From assembly GCA_902602595.1 (NCBI GenBank), contig CACKRJ010000010.1, forward strand, positions 1-43,107: a DNA stretch of 43,107 bases, written 5' to 3'. Shown here piece by piece: positions 8,803-17,433 of the stretch. A program made the position numbers and the translations under genes. The DNA comes from an uncultured SAR86 cluster bacterium. GTDB taxonomy: Bacteria > Pseudomonadota > Gammaproteobacteria > Magnimaribacterales > D2472. Each line of letters starts with the position of its first letter. Position 1 is the first letter of the stretch. The notes beneath the pieces are model-generated. The model did no database searches, had not been told where the DNA came from, and saw nothing but the letters and a program-made list of their open reading frames with translations.

Positions 8803-9704
8803 TCCTCAACAAATTCATTAATATTACCTGCAAGATTTTCAAGATAGCTAATAAATGATTGAGCTTTTACAGATAGTGGTTTCTCTTTATTGCTAATCAT
8901 ACATATTTGATAGCCAATTTCTGGTTCAATTTCATGAATAGAAATTTTATCGCCATAAATTTTTGCACTGAAGTCATCAATTATTGAGTATCCAGAACCT
9001 TTTTCCACCATGGCTTTTGCTACTTGGATGGTTTCGGTTTCTGCAATCCAGTTTACTGATATGCCTAATTGTTTAATCACTTCATCAAGATTATTTTGTG
9101 TTTGGTTTGTTTTAAGATTTTTTATCTTTATAAATGGTTCTTCCTTGATACTTTTTAATTTAAATATTTCTTCATTCGGCGGATTCTCTTCATGAGCTAT
9201 AAGAACTAACTTTCCTGATTGCAATACAGTTTTATTAAATAGATCTGACTCGCTTGGATTAAAGCAAATTACCAAATCAAAAGTTAGTTCTTTTAACTGC
9301 TCCTCAAGATCTAAGCTTTGCAAGTTTACTATATTGAATTTAGTGCCAGGATTTTGTCTTAAATATCCATTTAATAAATTAGGCAATAAACCGAGTCCCA
9401 AGGATGGGGTGCAGCCAATATTGATAATTGAAGATGGATCAGTAACTAAATTTTGAGCAATATTATTAAATTTAGAAATCTGCTGATTAACTTCTGCGGC
9501 GTGTTTAAATAAAATATCTGCTTCTGGAGTCGGTGAAAGACGTCTAGCATGTCTTACAAAAAGCTTTAACTTTAGTTTGTGCTCTGCATAGGCAAGAGTT
9601 TTGCTTACTAGCGGCTGAGAAACATTTAAAATTTTAGCTGCTCGAGTTAATGAGCCTTCATTATAAATATGGTAAAAAACCTCTATATGTCGCGAGCTAA
9701 TCAT
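8799..9704 (-). CDS. LysR-family transcriptional regulator
   Basis: A 301-residue DNA-binding regulator. Residues 1-60 form the LysR winged helix-turn-helix (HIEVFYHIYNEGSLTRAAKILNVS, then QPLVSKTLAYAEHKLKLKLF). The rest is the two-lobe effector domain, with INIGCTPSLGLGLLPNLL near 93-110 starting the first lobe. It is divergent from the TonB receptor, and the 147-base region between them holds a T-N11-A dyad of the type LysR proteins bind. This suggests autoregulation and control of the receptor and perhaps the genes after it. The inducer is unknown; a released carboxylate such as glutamate is one guess. Confidence 0.92.
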   Translation of the reverse strand: MISSRHIEVFYHIYNEGSLTRAAKILNVSQPLVSKTLAYAEHKLKLKLFVRHARRLSPTPEADILFKHAAEVNQQISKFNNIAQNLVTDPSSIINIGCTPSLGLGLLPNLLNGYLRQNPGTKFNIVNLQSLDLEEQLKELTFDLVICFNPSESDLFNKTVLQSGKLVLIAHEENPPNEEIFKLKSIKEEPFIKIKNLKTNQTQNNLDEVIKQLGISVNWIAETETIQVAKAMVEKGSGYSIIDDFSAKIYGDKISIHEIEPEIGYQICMISNKEKPLSVKAQSFISYLENLAGNINEFVED

Positions 9705-9725
9705 AATATATATAATTTATTTAAT

Positions 9726-9752
9726 GTTATCTAATTATAACAATAAGTTATA
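9726..9752. promoter_or_regulatory. Candidate LysR operator with alternating half-sites
   Basis: Three half-sites alternate in orientation: GTTAT (9726-9730), ATAAC (9737-9741) and GTTAT (9747-9751). The inner pair is the perfect dyad TATAAC-N5-GTTATA (9736-9752), which is ATAA-N7-TTAT, the T-N11-A layout of LysR boxes. It begins 22 bases upstream of the LysR start codon. AT-richness raises the chance of coincidence. Confidence 0.55.
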
Positions 9753-9817
9753 TATACAGCTTTAATTTTTAGCAATAAAATTGACAAAACATCATAAAAA
9801 ACAGACTTCAATGTTAA

Positions 9818-9848
9818 TATAATTGTTAGAAAAATTTATTTTGGGGAG
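9818..9848 (+). promoter_or_regulatory. -10 element and strong ribosome-binding site of first TonB receptor
   Basis: A consensus TATAAT lies at 9818-9823 and a strong GGGGAG ribosome-binding site at 9843-9848, three bases before the ATG at 9852. A perfect TTGACA occurs at 9781-9786 but 31 bases from the -10, too far to pair; no good -35 sits at the normal distance, consistent with an activator-dependent promoter. Confidence 0.5.
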
Positions 9849-9851
9849 AAT

Positions 9852-12824
9852 ATGAAATTAACTAATCTTAAATATGCCTTTTGGTTGTTTTTACTTCCAA
9901 TTTCTTTAACTGTCTTTTCTCAAGAAGACTCAACTAAACTTAGTGACGTTGAGGAAGTTGTGGTTGTTGGATCACAGATTAAAGGTGCGAAAATAACTGG
10001 TGCTTTGCCTGTTTCTGTGTTTTCAGGAAAAGACATAGAAGCTTTGGGGGTTGATGGTGGTGATGAGCTGCTTGAAAATATTGCTGAGCAAGGACTGAAC
10101 TATTTTAATGAAGCTGAAGACGCGTCTGGAGGTGTGAATGCATCTCGTGGAGATGTTGGTGCTTATAATTTAAGGAATATGGGTGTTGGTAACACTCTTA
10201 CTCTTCTGAATGGAAGAAGGTTAGTTAATAATGGAACATACCAAACGGAGTTAATTGGTGGTGACTTTGTTCCTACTGTATCTGTTAACTCAAATTTAAT
10301 TCCAACATATGGAATGGAAAGACTTGAAATCTTGCGTGACGGTGCATCAGCTATTTACGGTGCAGACGCAGTTGCCGGTGTTGTTAATAACGTACTCCAA
10401 AAAGATTATGAAGGCTTAATGATTAGAGCAAAAGTTTCTGCTTATGATCACTTTGAAACTGAAGATAATACTTTCAATGTGAAATGGGGTTCTTTCTTCA
10501 ATGATGGTGCAACCAATGTAAGTGTGTTCTTTGATCATTACGATCGAGGCAATATTAATGCTCAAGAAGATCCAAGATGGGGTGCTGGTGAGCACAGACC
10601 TTTCGTCGCTGATGACTCTCCCTGGAAAACTAGCACATCATTTAGAAATTTAAGTTCTAACTCTATATATGGACAATTTGATATGGTCAGCTCTCGTGAG
10701 CATGCCGGTGAAAGTTACAATCATGTATGGACAGATTCAAATGGAGAGTTTGAGGTCTTTCCACTTGGGGATTCTAAATGTACAAATAGAGGGCACCCTC
10801 TTTTTGACACCGGATTTGGTACATGTATTGCTCAAGATGGTAATGGAGCTCTTAGAAGTAACTTTTGGGGGCCAACCGATGTTAGATCACAGCTTATAAG
10901 AAATAATATGGTGATTTTTATTAATCATGATATGGGAAATGGTGTTGAATCTTTCACAGAAATCGGAGCCTATAACTCAGATAGTGATAGAACAGCTCAT
11001 GCATCTTATGCATTTTCTTCTTCAAAACATAGGGTTGGTCCTGATAACTATTATCTTAATCAACTTAAAGTAAATGTTGATGGTGTCCCCACTGCTATAT
11101 TTGCTGGTAAAAATCTTTATATTGATAATTATCGTTATGAAGAAAGGCAAAGACTTATTAATGTTAGGAAAGAAACTTATAGATTTCTTCAAGGATTCAG
11201 AGGTACTGCAGGTGATTGGGACTGGGAGTCAGCATATGTAAGCTCAATTGCAAGACATAGAGATGTTACTAGAAATAGATTATCAAATAATTTATTAAAA
11301 GCTGCTTTATATGACCCTACTCCAGCTGCTTACAATCCATTTAGTGCAGGAGTGAACTCTAATATTGAAAGAGCATTAATAAGCGTTTACAGAAAAAATG
11401 AAAGCACTTTGGACATGCTTGATTTCAAAATTTCAAACGCATCGTTTATGACTCTTCCTGCTGGAGATGTTGGTCTTTTACTTGGTTTTGAGTATCGAGA
11501 AGAAGAGGTTATTGATGACAGAGATCCAAGATTAGATGGAACAATTACCTACACAGATTATGAAGGAGACACTTATCCATTAGTTTCTGATGTGGTTAAT
11601 TCCTCTCCTACTCCAGATGTATCTGGCTCAAGAGATGTTACTTCTTTATTTGCTGAGTTTCAGATTCCTTTAACAGAATCAATTAATGCTCAGCTAGCTG
11701 TAAGAAATGAGGATTTTTCAGACTTTGGTGATACCACTGTTGGCAAACTTGCTATTGGTTGGGAAGTTGCTCCTTGGATGACATTAAGAGGCTCATTCTC
11801 AACAGCATTTAGAGCTCCAAATATAATCCAAATCAACGAAAAAATTGTTGCAAGATCTGGAACAAGATATGACCGCGCTGCTTTTAGAGTAAATGAAGTT
11901 CAAAGTGTTGAGAATGTCATTGACTCTGACTCACGTTATACAATTCAAAGAGTTGCAACTGGAGCCGAAGGCCTTGAAGCTGAAGAATCTGACAATACTT
12001 CATTTGGTGTAGTTTTGACTCCAATGGATGGTCTGATTGTAACTGTCGATGCATGGACCATCGAGAAGGATAAAACCATTGGTTTATTTGGTAGAGAAAA
12101 CCAAACTGTTAATGATATGTTATTACGATTTGCTAATGGTTTAAATAACTGTGATACCTTTGCTGGAGACCCGCTCGTAGTTAGAGAAGCTCCAGATGAA
12201 GGAGATGCTGCAGGCTTTGCAGCTGCAGGTGTTTGCCCATTTGGAGACATCAAGTATGTTACAAATAACTATACAAATATGGCTCTTAGAACCATTGAAG
12301 GAATGGATGTAGGAATCTATTACGATATTCAAACTGATTATGGTGATTTTGACTTGAGATATATTGGAACTTTTCTTGATAAATTTGAGCAAAAAGCAAG
12401 CGGTGAATTCGCTGCATTGCAAGCTAAGAAAGATAGTGGTGAAATCCCAGAATCAATTCCTTTGAAAGGATTTGGTGACTTGCTAGAAAAAGATGGCATA
12501 TATGATAACAAGCACACTATTAGAGTTTCTTGGGATAAAGGACCTTGGGGTGCAAGCTTAACTGGATTAAGAAAAGGTTCATTTGTTCAGACCTCATTAG
12601 GATTAAAAAATGGAGTTCCATATTTAGTTCCTGAAATGACAACTATGGATGCGACTGTTTCATATAACTTTGATCTTGCTGGTCACAAAGCAAGACTTAG
12701 GTTTGCTGTCAAAAACCTTGAGGATGAAAGAGCTCCTACTGCTGATAGATACTATGGATACTATGCAGATGCTCATTCGGACTGGGGTCGGAATTATTAT
12801 TTAGATTTAAGAGTTACATTCTAA
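9852..12824 (+). CDS. TonB-dependent outer-membrane receptor (first of three)
   Basis: A 990-residue TonB-energised outer-membrane transporter. A signal peptide (about 1-23, ending VFSQ) precedes a TonB-box region with the EEVVVVGSQIKGA motif at 34-46. The plug domain follows (about 50-180), with LRNMGVGNTLTLLNGRRLV and the ILRDGASAIYGADAVAGVVN signature. The rest is a 22-strand barrel ending YYLDLRVTF with the terminal phenylalanine used for barrel assembly. Its ligand cannot be read from sequence. It is divergent from a LysR gene and leads a row of co-directional genes (hydrolase-fold protein, DASS transporter, gamma-glutamyltransferase, EthD-like protein), so it probably imports a compound processed by them. 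A strong terminator follows 16 bases after the stop. Confidence 0.95.
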   Translation: MKLTNLKYAFWLFLLPISLTVFSQEDSTKLSDVEEVVVVGSQIKGAKITGALPVSVFSGKDIEALGVDGGDELLENIAEQGLNYFNEAEDASGGVNASRGDVGAYNLRNMGVGNTLTLLNGRRLVNNGTYQTELIGGDFVPTVSVNSNLIPTYGMERLEILRDGASAIYGADAVAGVVNNVLQKDYEGLMIRAKVSAYDHFETEDNTFNVKWGSFFNDGATNVSVFFDHYDRGNINAQEDPRWGAGEHRPFVADDSPWKTSTSFRNLSSNSIYGQFDMVSSREHAGESYNHVWTDSNGEFEVFPLGDSKCTNRGHPLFDTGFGTCIAQDGNGALRSNFWGPTDVRSQLIRNNMVIFINHDMGNGVESFTEIGAYNSDSDRTAHASYAFSSSKHRVGPDNYYLNQLKVNVDGVPTAIFAGKNLYIDNYRYEERQRLINVRKETYRFLQGFRGTAGDWDWESAYVSSIARHRDVTRNRLSNNLLKAALYDPTPAAYNPFSAGVNSNIERALISVYRKNESTLDMLDFKISNASFMTLPAGDVGLLLGFEYREEEVIDDRDPRLDGTITYTDYEGDTYPLVSDVVNSSPTPDVSGSRDVTSLFAEFQIPLTESINAQLAVRNEDFSDFGDTTVGKLAIGWEVAPWMTLRGSFSTAFRAPNIIQINEKIVARSGTRYDRAAFRVNEVQSVENVIDSDSRYTIQRVATGAEGLEAEESDNTSFGVVLTPMDGLIVTVDAWTIEKDKTIGLFGRENQTVNDMLLRFANGLNNCDTFAGDPLVVREAPDEGDAAGFAAAGVCPFGDIKYVTNNYTNMALRTIEGMDVGIYYDIQTDYGDFDLRYIGTFLDKFEQKASGEFAALQAKKDSGEIPESIPLKGFGDLLEKDGIYDNKHTIRVSWDKGPWGASLTGLRKGSFVQTSLGLKNGVPYLVPEMTTMDATVSYNFDLAGHKARLRFAVKNLEDERAPTADRYYGYYADAHSDWGRNYYLDLRVTF

Positions 12825-12840
12825 TATTTAAGCTAAAATT

Positions 12841-12867
12841 AAAGGGAGCTTAAGCTCCCTTTTTTTT
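12841..12867 (+). terminator. Rho-independent terminator after first TonB receptor
   Basis: A perfect inverted repeat, with GGGAGC and GCTCCC around a TTAA loop and flanking A/T pairs, is followed by an eight-T run ending at 12867. It sits between the receptor stop and the next ATG at 12878, so it should limit expression of downstream genes relative to the receptor. Confidence 0.9.
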
Positions 12868-12872
12868 ATAAA
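12867..12872 (+). promoter_or_regulatory. Possible -10 box directly before the hydrolase-like gene
   Basis: TATAAA begins on the last T of the terminator and ends five bases before the ATG at 12878. If used, transcription would start at or inside the start codon, giving a leaderless message. No ribosome-binding site is present. The same layout recurs before oppA. No -35 is recognisable, so this is tentative. Confidence 0.3.
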
Positions 12873-12877
12873 GATCG

Positions 12878-13741
12878 ATGTATAAATTTATTTTTACTTT
12901 TTTATTTACTTCTATTGCCTGGAATGCAAAGGCTGATTCTCTTGAATACAGGTTCGATGGTTGGTCCGGCTCTTCTTTGCCTGTCTATGTGGCAAAACCC
13001 AATAAAATCAATGCGGCAACAAGACTCGTGATTGTAATGCATGGACGAAAAAGAAATGCTGAGGAATATAGAGATCAATGGGTTAATGCATCTCAGGAGT
13101 TAAATCTTTTAGTAGTTGTTCCTGAGTTTAGCGAAAAGAACTTTCCAGAAGTCTGGGGTTTTAATTATGGAAATATTAAAAATAAGAGCCTAGAGCCCAT
13201 TAAGCAAGATTTACATACATTTAGCGCTATTGAACCTCTGGCTAATAATGCATTGAAAAAATTTCAAATTAAATCAAAGAATTGGGGTATTTATGGCCAT
13301 GGTGCTGGAGCACATTTTGTACATCGGCTTGTACTTCATCATCCAGAGGCATCATACATCCTAGCAATTGCAGCGAATTTGGGGTGGTATCTGTCAATGA
13401 CAGATCAAGAGTGGCCTTTTGGTTTAACCGATTCAAATATAGATGATGTCAAACTAAAGCAAGCTTTTGGTAAGTATTTCTTATTAATGCTTGGAAGAGC
13501 AGATACCTCAACTAAACCAAATACTCCTTATGTAGCAGATCACTGGGATATTATTAATTTACAGGGAGAACATCGACTTGCTAGAGGAAGAAACTTCTTT
13601 AAATCTGCAGTTGCTAAATCAAAAGAGGTTAATCAATTTTTTAAATGGGGGATGGTTGAAGTGCCAACGACCAAAGGTCACAGCAATACAGAGCAAATGG
13701 TTCCTTATGCTGCTGAAATGTTTTATGCGAGATTAAAATAA
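12878..13741 (+). CDS. Exported alpha/beta-hydrolase-fold protein lacking the nucleophile serine
   Basis: A 287-residue protein with a signal peptide (about 1-19, cleavage after NAKA) and the alpha/beta-hydrolase layout of secreted PHB-depolymerase/feruloyl-esterase relatives. It has an oxyanion-type MHGRKRNA at 54-61, then the nucleophile elbow, an LGRADTS acid region near 205 and a late KGHSN segment with a candidate histidine. The elbow reads GHGAG at 140-144, so glycine 142 stands where GxSxG enzymes carry serine; the codons read clearly as GGC CAT GGT GCT GGA. The protein may therefore be non-catalytic, use another residue, or act as a binding protein. Its stop overlaps the next start by one base (TAATG), so it is translationally coupled to the DASS transporter. 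Confidence 0.7.
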   Translation: MYKFIFTFLFTSIAWNAKADSLEYRFDGWSGSSLPVYVAKPNKINAATRLVIVMHGRKRNAEEYRDQWVNASQELNLLVVVPEFSEKNFPEVWGFNYGNIKNKSLEPIKQDLHTFSAIEPLANNALKKFQIKSKNWGIYGHGAGAHFVHRLVLHHPEASYILAIAANLGWYLSMTDQEWPFGLTDSNIDDVKLKQAFGKYFLLMLGRADTSTKPNTPYVADHWDIINLQGEHRLARGRNFFKSAVAKSKEVNQFFKWGMVEVPTTKGHSNTEQMVPYAAEMFYARLK

Positions 13742-15177
13742 TGCAGGCATACAAAAAAAGAGGTTTTTGGATTGGACTAGCAGCTTTCTTTTTTATTCTT
13801 CTGACACCAAATCCAGAATCTCTCTCACCAATAGGCTGGGCTGTTGCTGCAGTTACTGTTTTGATGGCTATATGGTGGGCAACTGAGGCAGTTCCAGTAG
13901 CCGTTACTGCGTTATTGCCATTAGCATTATTTCCAATGCTGCATGTAACTGATTTTAAAACAGCTGCCCTGCCCTATGCGAACCCAAATATTTATTTATT
14001 CATGGGTGGTTTTATTTTAGCTCTTGGCATTGAATCATCAGGCTTGCATAAGCGACTGGCATTAAGAATGTTAATAGCTATTGGAAATAGTGGAGCAAAA
14101 TTAGTTGCGGGCTTCATGCTTGTTTCAGCATCTATAAGCATGTGGGTCATGAATACATCAACTACTTTGATGCTGTTACCAATTGGATTGGCGGTATGCT
14201 CAAGTGTCGCTGAAACTATTCCAAATTTCTCAGCAAAAGAAAAGAAAAACTTTGAAACATCTCTTTTGCTTGGTATTGCCTATGCTGCTTCAATTGGAGG
14301 GATGTCTACTTTGGTGGGTACAGCTCCGAATATTATATTTGTAGGCTTTATACAAGAAACCTATGGAATTGAAATTTCTTTTGTGGATTGGATGAAATTA
14401 GGCGTACCTCTAGCTATTCTGATGTTAGGAGCATCATGGTATGCAATTACAAAAATAGTGTACCCAGTTCATTTTATAGCTAGCATTGAAACAAAATTAC
14501 AACTTCAAAACATGCTTACTGATTTAGGCCCTCTAGGCAGAGATGAAAAAAAAGTTTTAATTATTTTTTCTTTGGCAGCAAGTGCTTGGATGTTCAGAAC
14601 ATTACTTGATAATTTTGTTCCGTTGTCCGGCCTTACAGATGCAGGGATTGCTATATTTGCAGCATTGAGTTTTTTCTTTATTCCTTCTGAAAATGCTAAA
14701 ACAGATTTACTAACTTGGGAGCAAGCCAATAAACTTCCATGGGGGCTGCTTGTTTTATTTGGAGGCGGATTATCTTTAGCTGCATCTATTGGTTCATCAG
14801 GTCTTGGGGGTTGGATTGGCCAAGGCTTAACTATTTTAGGAAATGTGCCACCAATTGTCCTAATACTAGCAGTTGCAACTTTAATTATTTTCTTAACTGA
14901 AATCACATCTAACGTTGCAACCACATCAACATTTTTACCAGTAGTAGGAGCTGTTGCAGTTGCTCTTGGCATAGCACCAGTAGCCTTGACAATCCCTGTT
15001 GTTTTAGCAGCAAGTTGTGCATTTATGCTTCCAGTGGCGACACCACCTAATGCAATTGTTTTCGGTTCAGGAAAATTAACCATACCGGATATGATAAGAG
15101 CTGGATTTGCATTAAATATTATTGGAGTCTTTTTAGTTACTCTATTTGCCTTCTATCTAGCTCCAATGATATTTTAA
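13741..15177 (+). CDS. DASS/SLC13-family sodium:carboxylate symporter
   Basis: A 478-residue polytopic inner-membrane transporter of the divalent anion:Na+ symporter family (VcINDY, SLC13). Hydrophobic segments run throughout, beginning FWIGLAAFFFILLTP. Family signatures include WWATEAVPVAVTALLPL near 45-61, the first SNT-like motif region (MNTSTTLMLLPIGLAV, about 136-151) and the second EITSNVATTSTFLPV (about 387-401), whose SNVAT is the substrate- and sodium-binding motif. Members take up succinate, malate, citrate or, less often, acidic amino acids or sulfate. Lying between two exported proteins and gamma-glutamyltransferase, it may import the carboxylate released in the periplasm (inference). 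The start overlaps the upstream stop by one base. Confidence 0.92.
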   Translation: MQAYKKRGFWIGLAAFFFILLTPNPESLSPIGWAVAAVTVLMAIWWATEAVPVAVTALLPLALFPMLHVTDFKTAALPYANPNIYLFMGGFILALGIESSGLHKRLALRMLIAIGNSGAKLVAGFMLVSASISMWVMNTSTTLMLLPIGLAVCSSVAETIPNFSAKEKKNFETSLLLGIAYAASIGGMSTLVGTAPNIIFVGFIQETYGIEISFVDWMKLGVPLAILMLGASWYAITKIVYPVHFIASIETKLQLQNMLTDLGPLGRDEKKVLIIFSLAASAWMFRTLLDNFVPLSGLTDAGIAIFAALSFFFIPSENAKTDLLTWEQANKLPWGLLVLFGGGLSLAASIGSSGLGGWIGQGLTILGNVPPIVLILAVATLIIFLTEITSNVATTSTFLPVVGAVAVALGIAPVALTIPVVLAASCAFMLPVATPPNAIVFGSGKLTIPDMIRAGFALNIIGVFLVTLFAFYLAPMIF

Positions 15178-15182
15178 AATTT

Positions 15183-16886
15183 ATGACTCTTAGAAATATT
15201 TTCTTCTCGTTTATATTTGTTTCATTAAATGCCTTGGGACAAGTTAAATACATTGATTATCCCTCACCCTTTCACCCCACCATTGGAAATTCTGGAATGG
15301 TCGTTTCACAGAATCAAGCCTCTTCAGATATTGGAATAGAAATTTTAAATATGGGCGGTAATGCAATTGATGCAGCTGTTGCAGTTGGGTTTTCTCTAGC
15401 CACCACACTTCCTAGAGCAGGCAATCTGGGAGGTGGAGGCTTTATGCTTGTCTATTTGAGCAATGAAAAGAAAACAATAGCAGTAGATTTTAGAAGTGCT
15501 GCGCCCAAAAATCTTTCAAATAATGATTTTCTATTTTTAAAAAATAATTATGATCAAAGGAGATATGGCTATAAAGCATCTGGAGTTCCTGGAACTGTGG
15601 CTGGATTATTGCAGACACATGATCGTTATGGAAAATTACCATTAAAAAAAATATTGCAACCTGTTATCAAACAAGCTCAAAGAGGCATACAAGTTAGCTA
15701 TGATCTCAGCCAAGCAATTGGTAGCGCTGATCAAATTAATCTCGATTCAGAATCTAAAAGTATCTATTATCAAAATGGCAGCCCAGCAAAAGAACATATA
15801 TTAATGAAGCGACCTGATTTAGCCTGGACTTTTAGCGAAATAGCTAGAAATGGAGAGGAAGCTTTTTACACTGGATCTATTGCCAAAAAGATACTTCAAG
15901 CCATGAAAATAAATGGTGGATACATTTCTGAAAAGGACCTTAAAGAATATAAACCTAGGTTTGCAGAACCAATTCAAACAACGTATAGAAACTATAAAAT
16001 TCTTGCCCATCCTCCTCCAGCTGGTGGAGCGGCTGTATTGCTTGAAGGATTAAATATTCTGGAAAACTTTAGCACTGATGAAATTGGGCCAAACTCAGCA
16101 AGCTTTCTTCACCTATTCGCAGAAGCATTACAACGTGGTCACATGGACAGATCAAGATATATGGGGGATCCTCAATTTTATGATGTCCCCATAGAGCAAA
16201 TAATTTCAAAGAAGAGAGCAAGCTCTTTAGCTAAAACCATTAATTTTCATGAAGCTACTTCACCAGATGAATTGAGCCCAGATTCTATATTTCAAGAAGA
16301 CGAAAATACCACTCATTACTCTATCATTGATAAATATGGCAATGTTGTTTCAAATACTTATACATTAGGTTACTCATTTGGTTCCGGAGTAACTATTCCT
16401 GGCACTGGTATTCTTCTTGATAACCAAATGAATAACTTTGCTTATCAGCATGGAAATCCTGAAGTCATAGATCGGTCAGCAAGTATTGGAAATAGATTTG
16501 AGCCAGGCAAAAGGCCTATGAGCACCATGACTCCAATTATTATCTTTGATGAAAATAATGAGTTAAAACTTATTACAGGTTCTCCTGGAGGTTCTTTAAT
16601 TCCGGCTGCCGTATTAAGAGTTGTCACTGGGATCATAGACTTTAATTTAAACCTTGGTGAAGCTACTATGCTTCCAAGACTGCATAAAGATTGGCCATAC
16701 AAAAGCCTTAGTTTGGAAAAAGGATTTAGTAAAGATACCCTTAAAATACTGGAATCATATGGTCATGAGCTTGAACAATCAAAAACCATGGGTTCAACAC
16801 AAAGCATTTTAATATCTGCAAAAGGCAAAGAAGGTTTTGCTGATCTTCGACGACCTAATGCAGGGGTGGCCATTCAAATTGATTAA
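15183..16886 (+). CDS. ggt: Gamma-glutamyltransferase (periplasmic)
   Basis: N-terminal-nucleophile hydrolase that cleaves the gamma-glutamyl bond of glutathione and similar amides in the periplasm. The 567-residue precursor has a signal peptide (about 1-19), GNAIDAAVAVGFSLATTLP and NLGGGGFMLVY blocks, and R104 in DFRSAAP for binding the gamma-glutamyl carboxylate. Self-cleavage should occur before T376 in ENTTHYS, giving large and small subunits; the following GNVVSNTYTLGYSFGSG and GSPGGS blocks form the active site. Length is near the E. coli value of 580. It begins five bases after the DASS gene and overlaps the EthD-like gene by eight bases. Together with the transporter it suggests scavenging of gamma-glutamyl compounds. 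Confidence 0.95.
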   Translation: MTLRNIFFSFIFVSLNALGQVKYIDYPSPFHPTIGNSGMVVSQNQASSDIGIEILNMGGNAIDAAVAVGFSLATTLPRAGNLGGGGFMLVYLSNEKKTIAVDFRSAAPKNLSNNDFLFLKNNYDQRRYGYKASGVPGTVAGLLQTHDRYGKLPLKKILQPVIKQAQRGIQVSYDLSQAIGSADQINLDSESKSIYYQNGSPAKEHILMKRPDLAWTFSEIARNGEEAFYTGSIAKKILQAMKINGGYISEKDLKEYKPRFAEPIQTTYRNYKILAHPPPAGGAAVLLEGLNILENFSTDEIGPNSASFLHLFAEALQRGHMDRSRYMGDPQFYDVPIEQIISKKRASSLAKTINFHEATSPDELSPDSIFQEDENTTHYSIIDKYGNVVSNTYTLGYSFGSGVTIPGTGILLDNQMNNFAYQHGNPEVIDRSASIGNRFEPGKRPMSTMTPIIIFDENNELKLITGSPGGSLIPAAVLRVVTGIIDFNLNLGEATMLPRLHKDWPYKSLSLEKGFSKDTLKILESYGHELEQSKTMGSTQSILISAKGKEGFADLRRPNAGVAIQID

Positions 16887-17433
16887 AGCATTAGCATTTA
16901 TTCATAAACTTGATGCATTATCTGATAACGACTTCAGGGACTACTATGAAAACTCGCATGCCCCCCTTGCCTCCTCACTTCTTTCTTTAGAGGGCTATGA
17001 AAGAAATTATGTTAGTTCAAAGCTTAATCCACTTTATTCATCGCTAGGCTCAATAAGCATTTTTAAATACCAATCCATGGAATCATTAGATGTTATTGGT
17101 GAACAAATGTCCTCTGATGCTGGTGACATGCTTCGCAATGATGAAGTTAAATTTATGAATGTTCCAAAAAACTATTTTGTTCTGACACATTCAGATCAAT
17201 TAACCGAAATAAAATTTAATAAAAAGATTTTTTATTCTGTTAATAGCGAGGAAAACTTAAATCTTTTAGATTCTTATGGCGGTATAAAAAAAATTTCAAA
17301 TAATCTAGTTATTGAGCCTGATAAGATAGTTGGTATTGCTGAGTATGGGATTACAAAAGAAGCATCTTTGGATACCTTACAAAATTTAACTCAAGAGCAC
17401 CCCCAAGCAATAATCGCTTCAAGTTTTTCTTAG
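16879..17433 (+). CDS. EthD-like dimeric alpha/beta-barrel protein
   Basis: A 184-residue protein whose first half matches the EthD pattern: MIKALAFIHKLDALSDNDFRD at the start, then YYENSHAPLASSLL with the typical N/H-SHAP motif, then EGYERNYV. EthD-like ferredoxin folds occur in accessory proteins of ring or ether degradation. The start is most likely the TTG at 16879, because it places the methionine exactly at the domain's first strand and has AGGGG about a dozen bases upstream; further upstream starts (16837 TTG, 16858 ATG) add residues foreign to the family. The second half (about 90-184) is not recognised and may be a degenerate second copy of the fold. It overlaps ggt by eight bases and shares a TTAG stop overlap with convergent gltX. 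Confidence 0.65.
   Translation: MIKALAFIHKLDALSDNDFRDYYENSHAPLASSLLSLEGYERNYVSSKLNPLYSSLGSISIFKYQSMESLDVIGEQMSSDAGDMLRNDEVKFMNVPKNYFVLTHSDQLTEIKFNKKIFYSVNSEENLNLLDSYGGIKKISNNLVIEPDKIVGIAEYGITKEASLDTLQNLTQEHPQAIIASSFS

Noticed and set aside
9781-9786. Perfect TTGACA as -35 of the first TonB receptor promoter
   Set aside because: It is 31 bases from the only good -10, and nothing resembling a -10 lies at 16-18 bases from it.
11945-12422. Open frames antisense to the first TonB receptor (and similar ones antisense to the DASS gene at 14505-15083)
   Set aside because: They mirror codon bias of the real gene, match no family and have no initiation signals.
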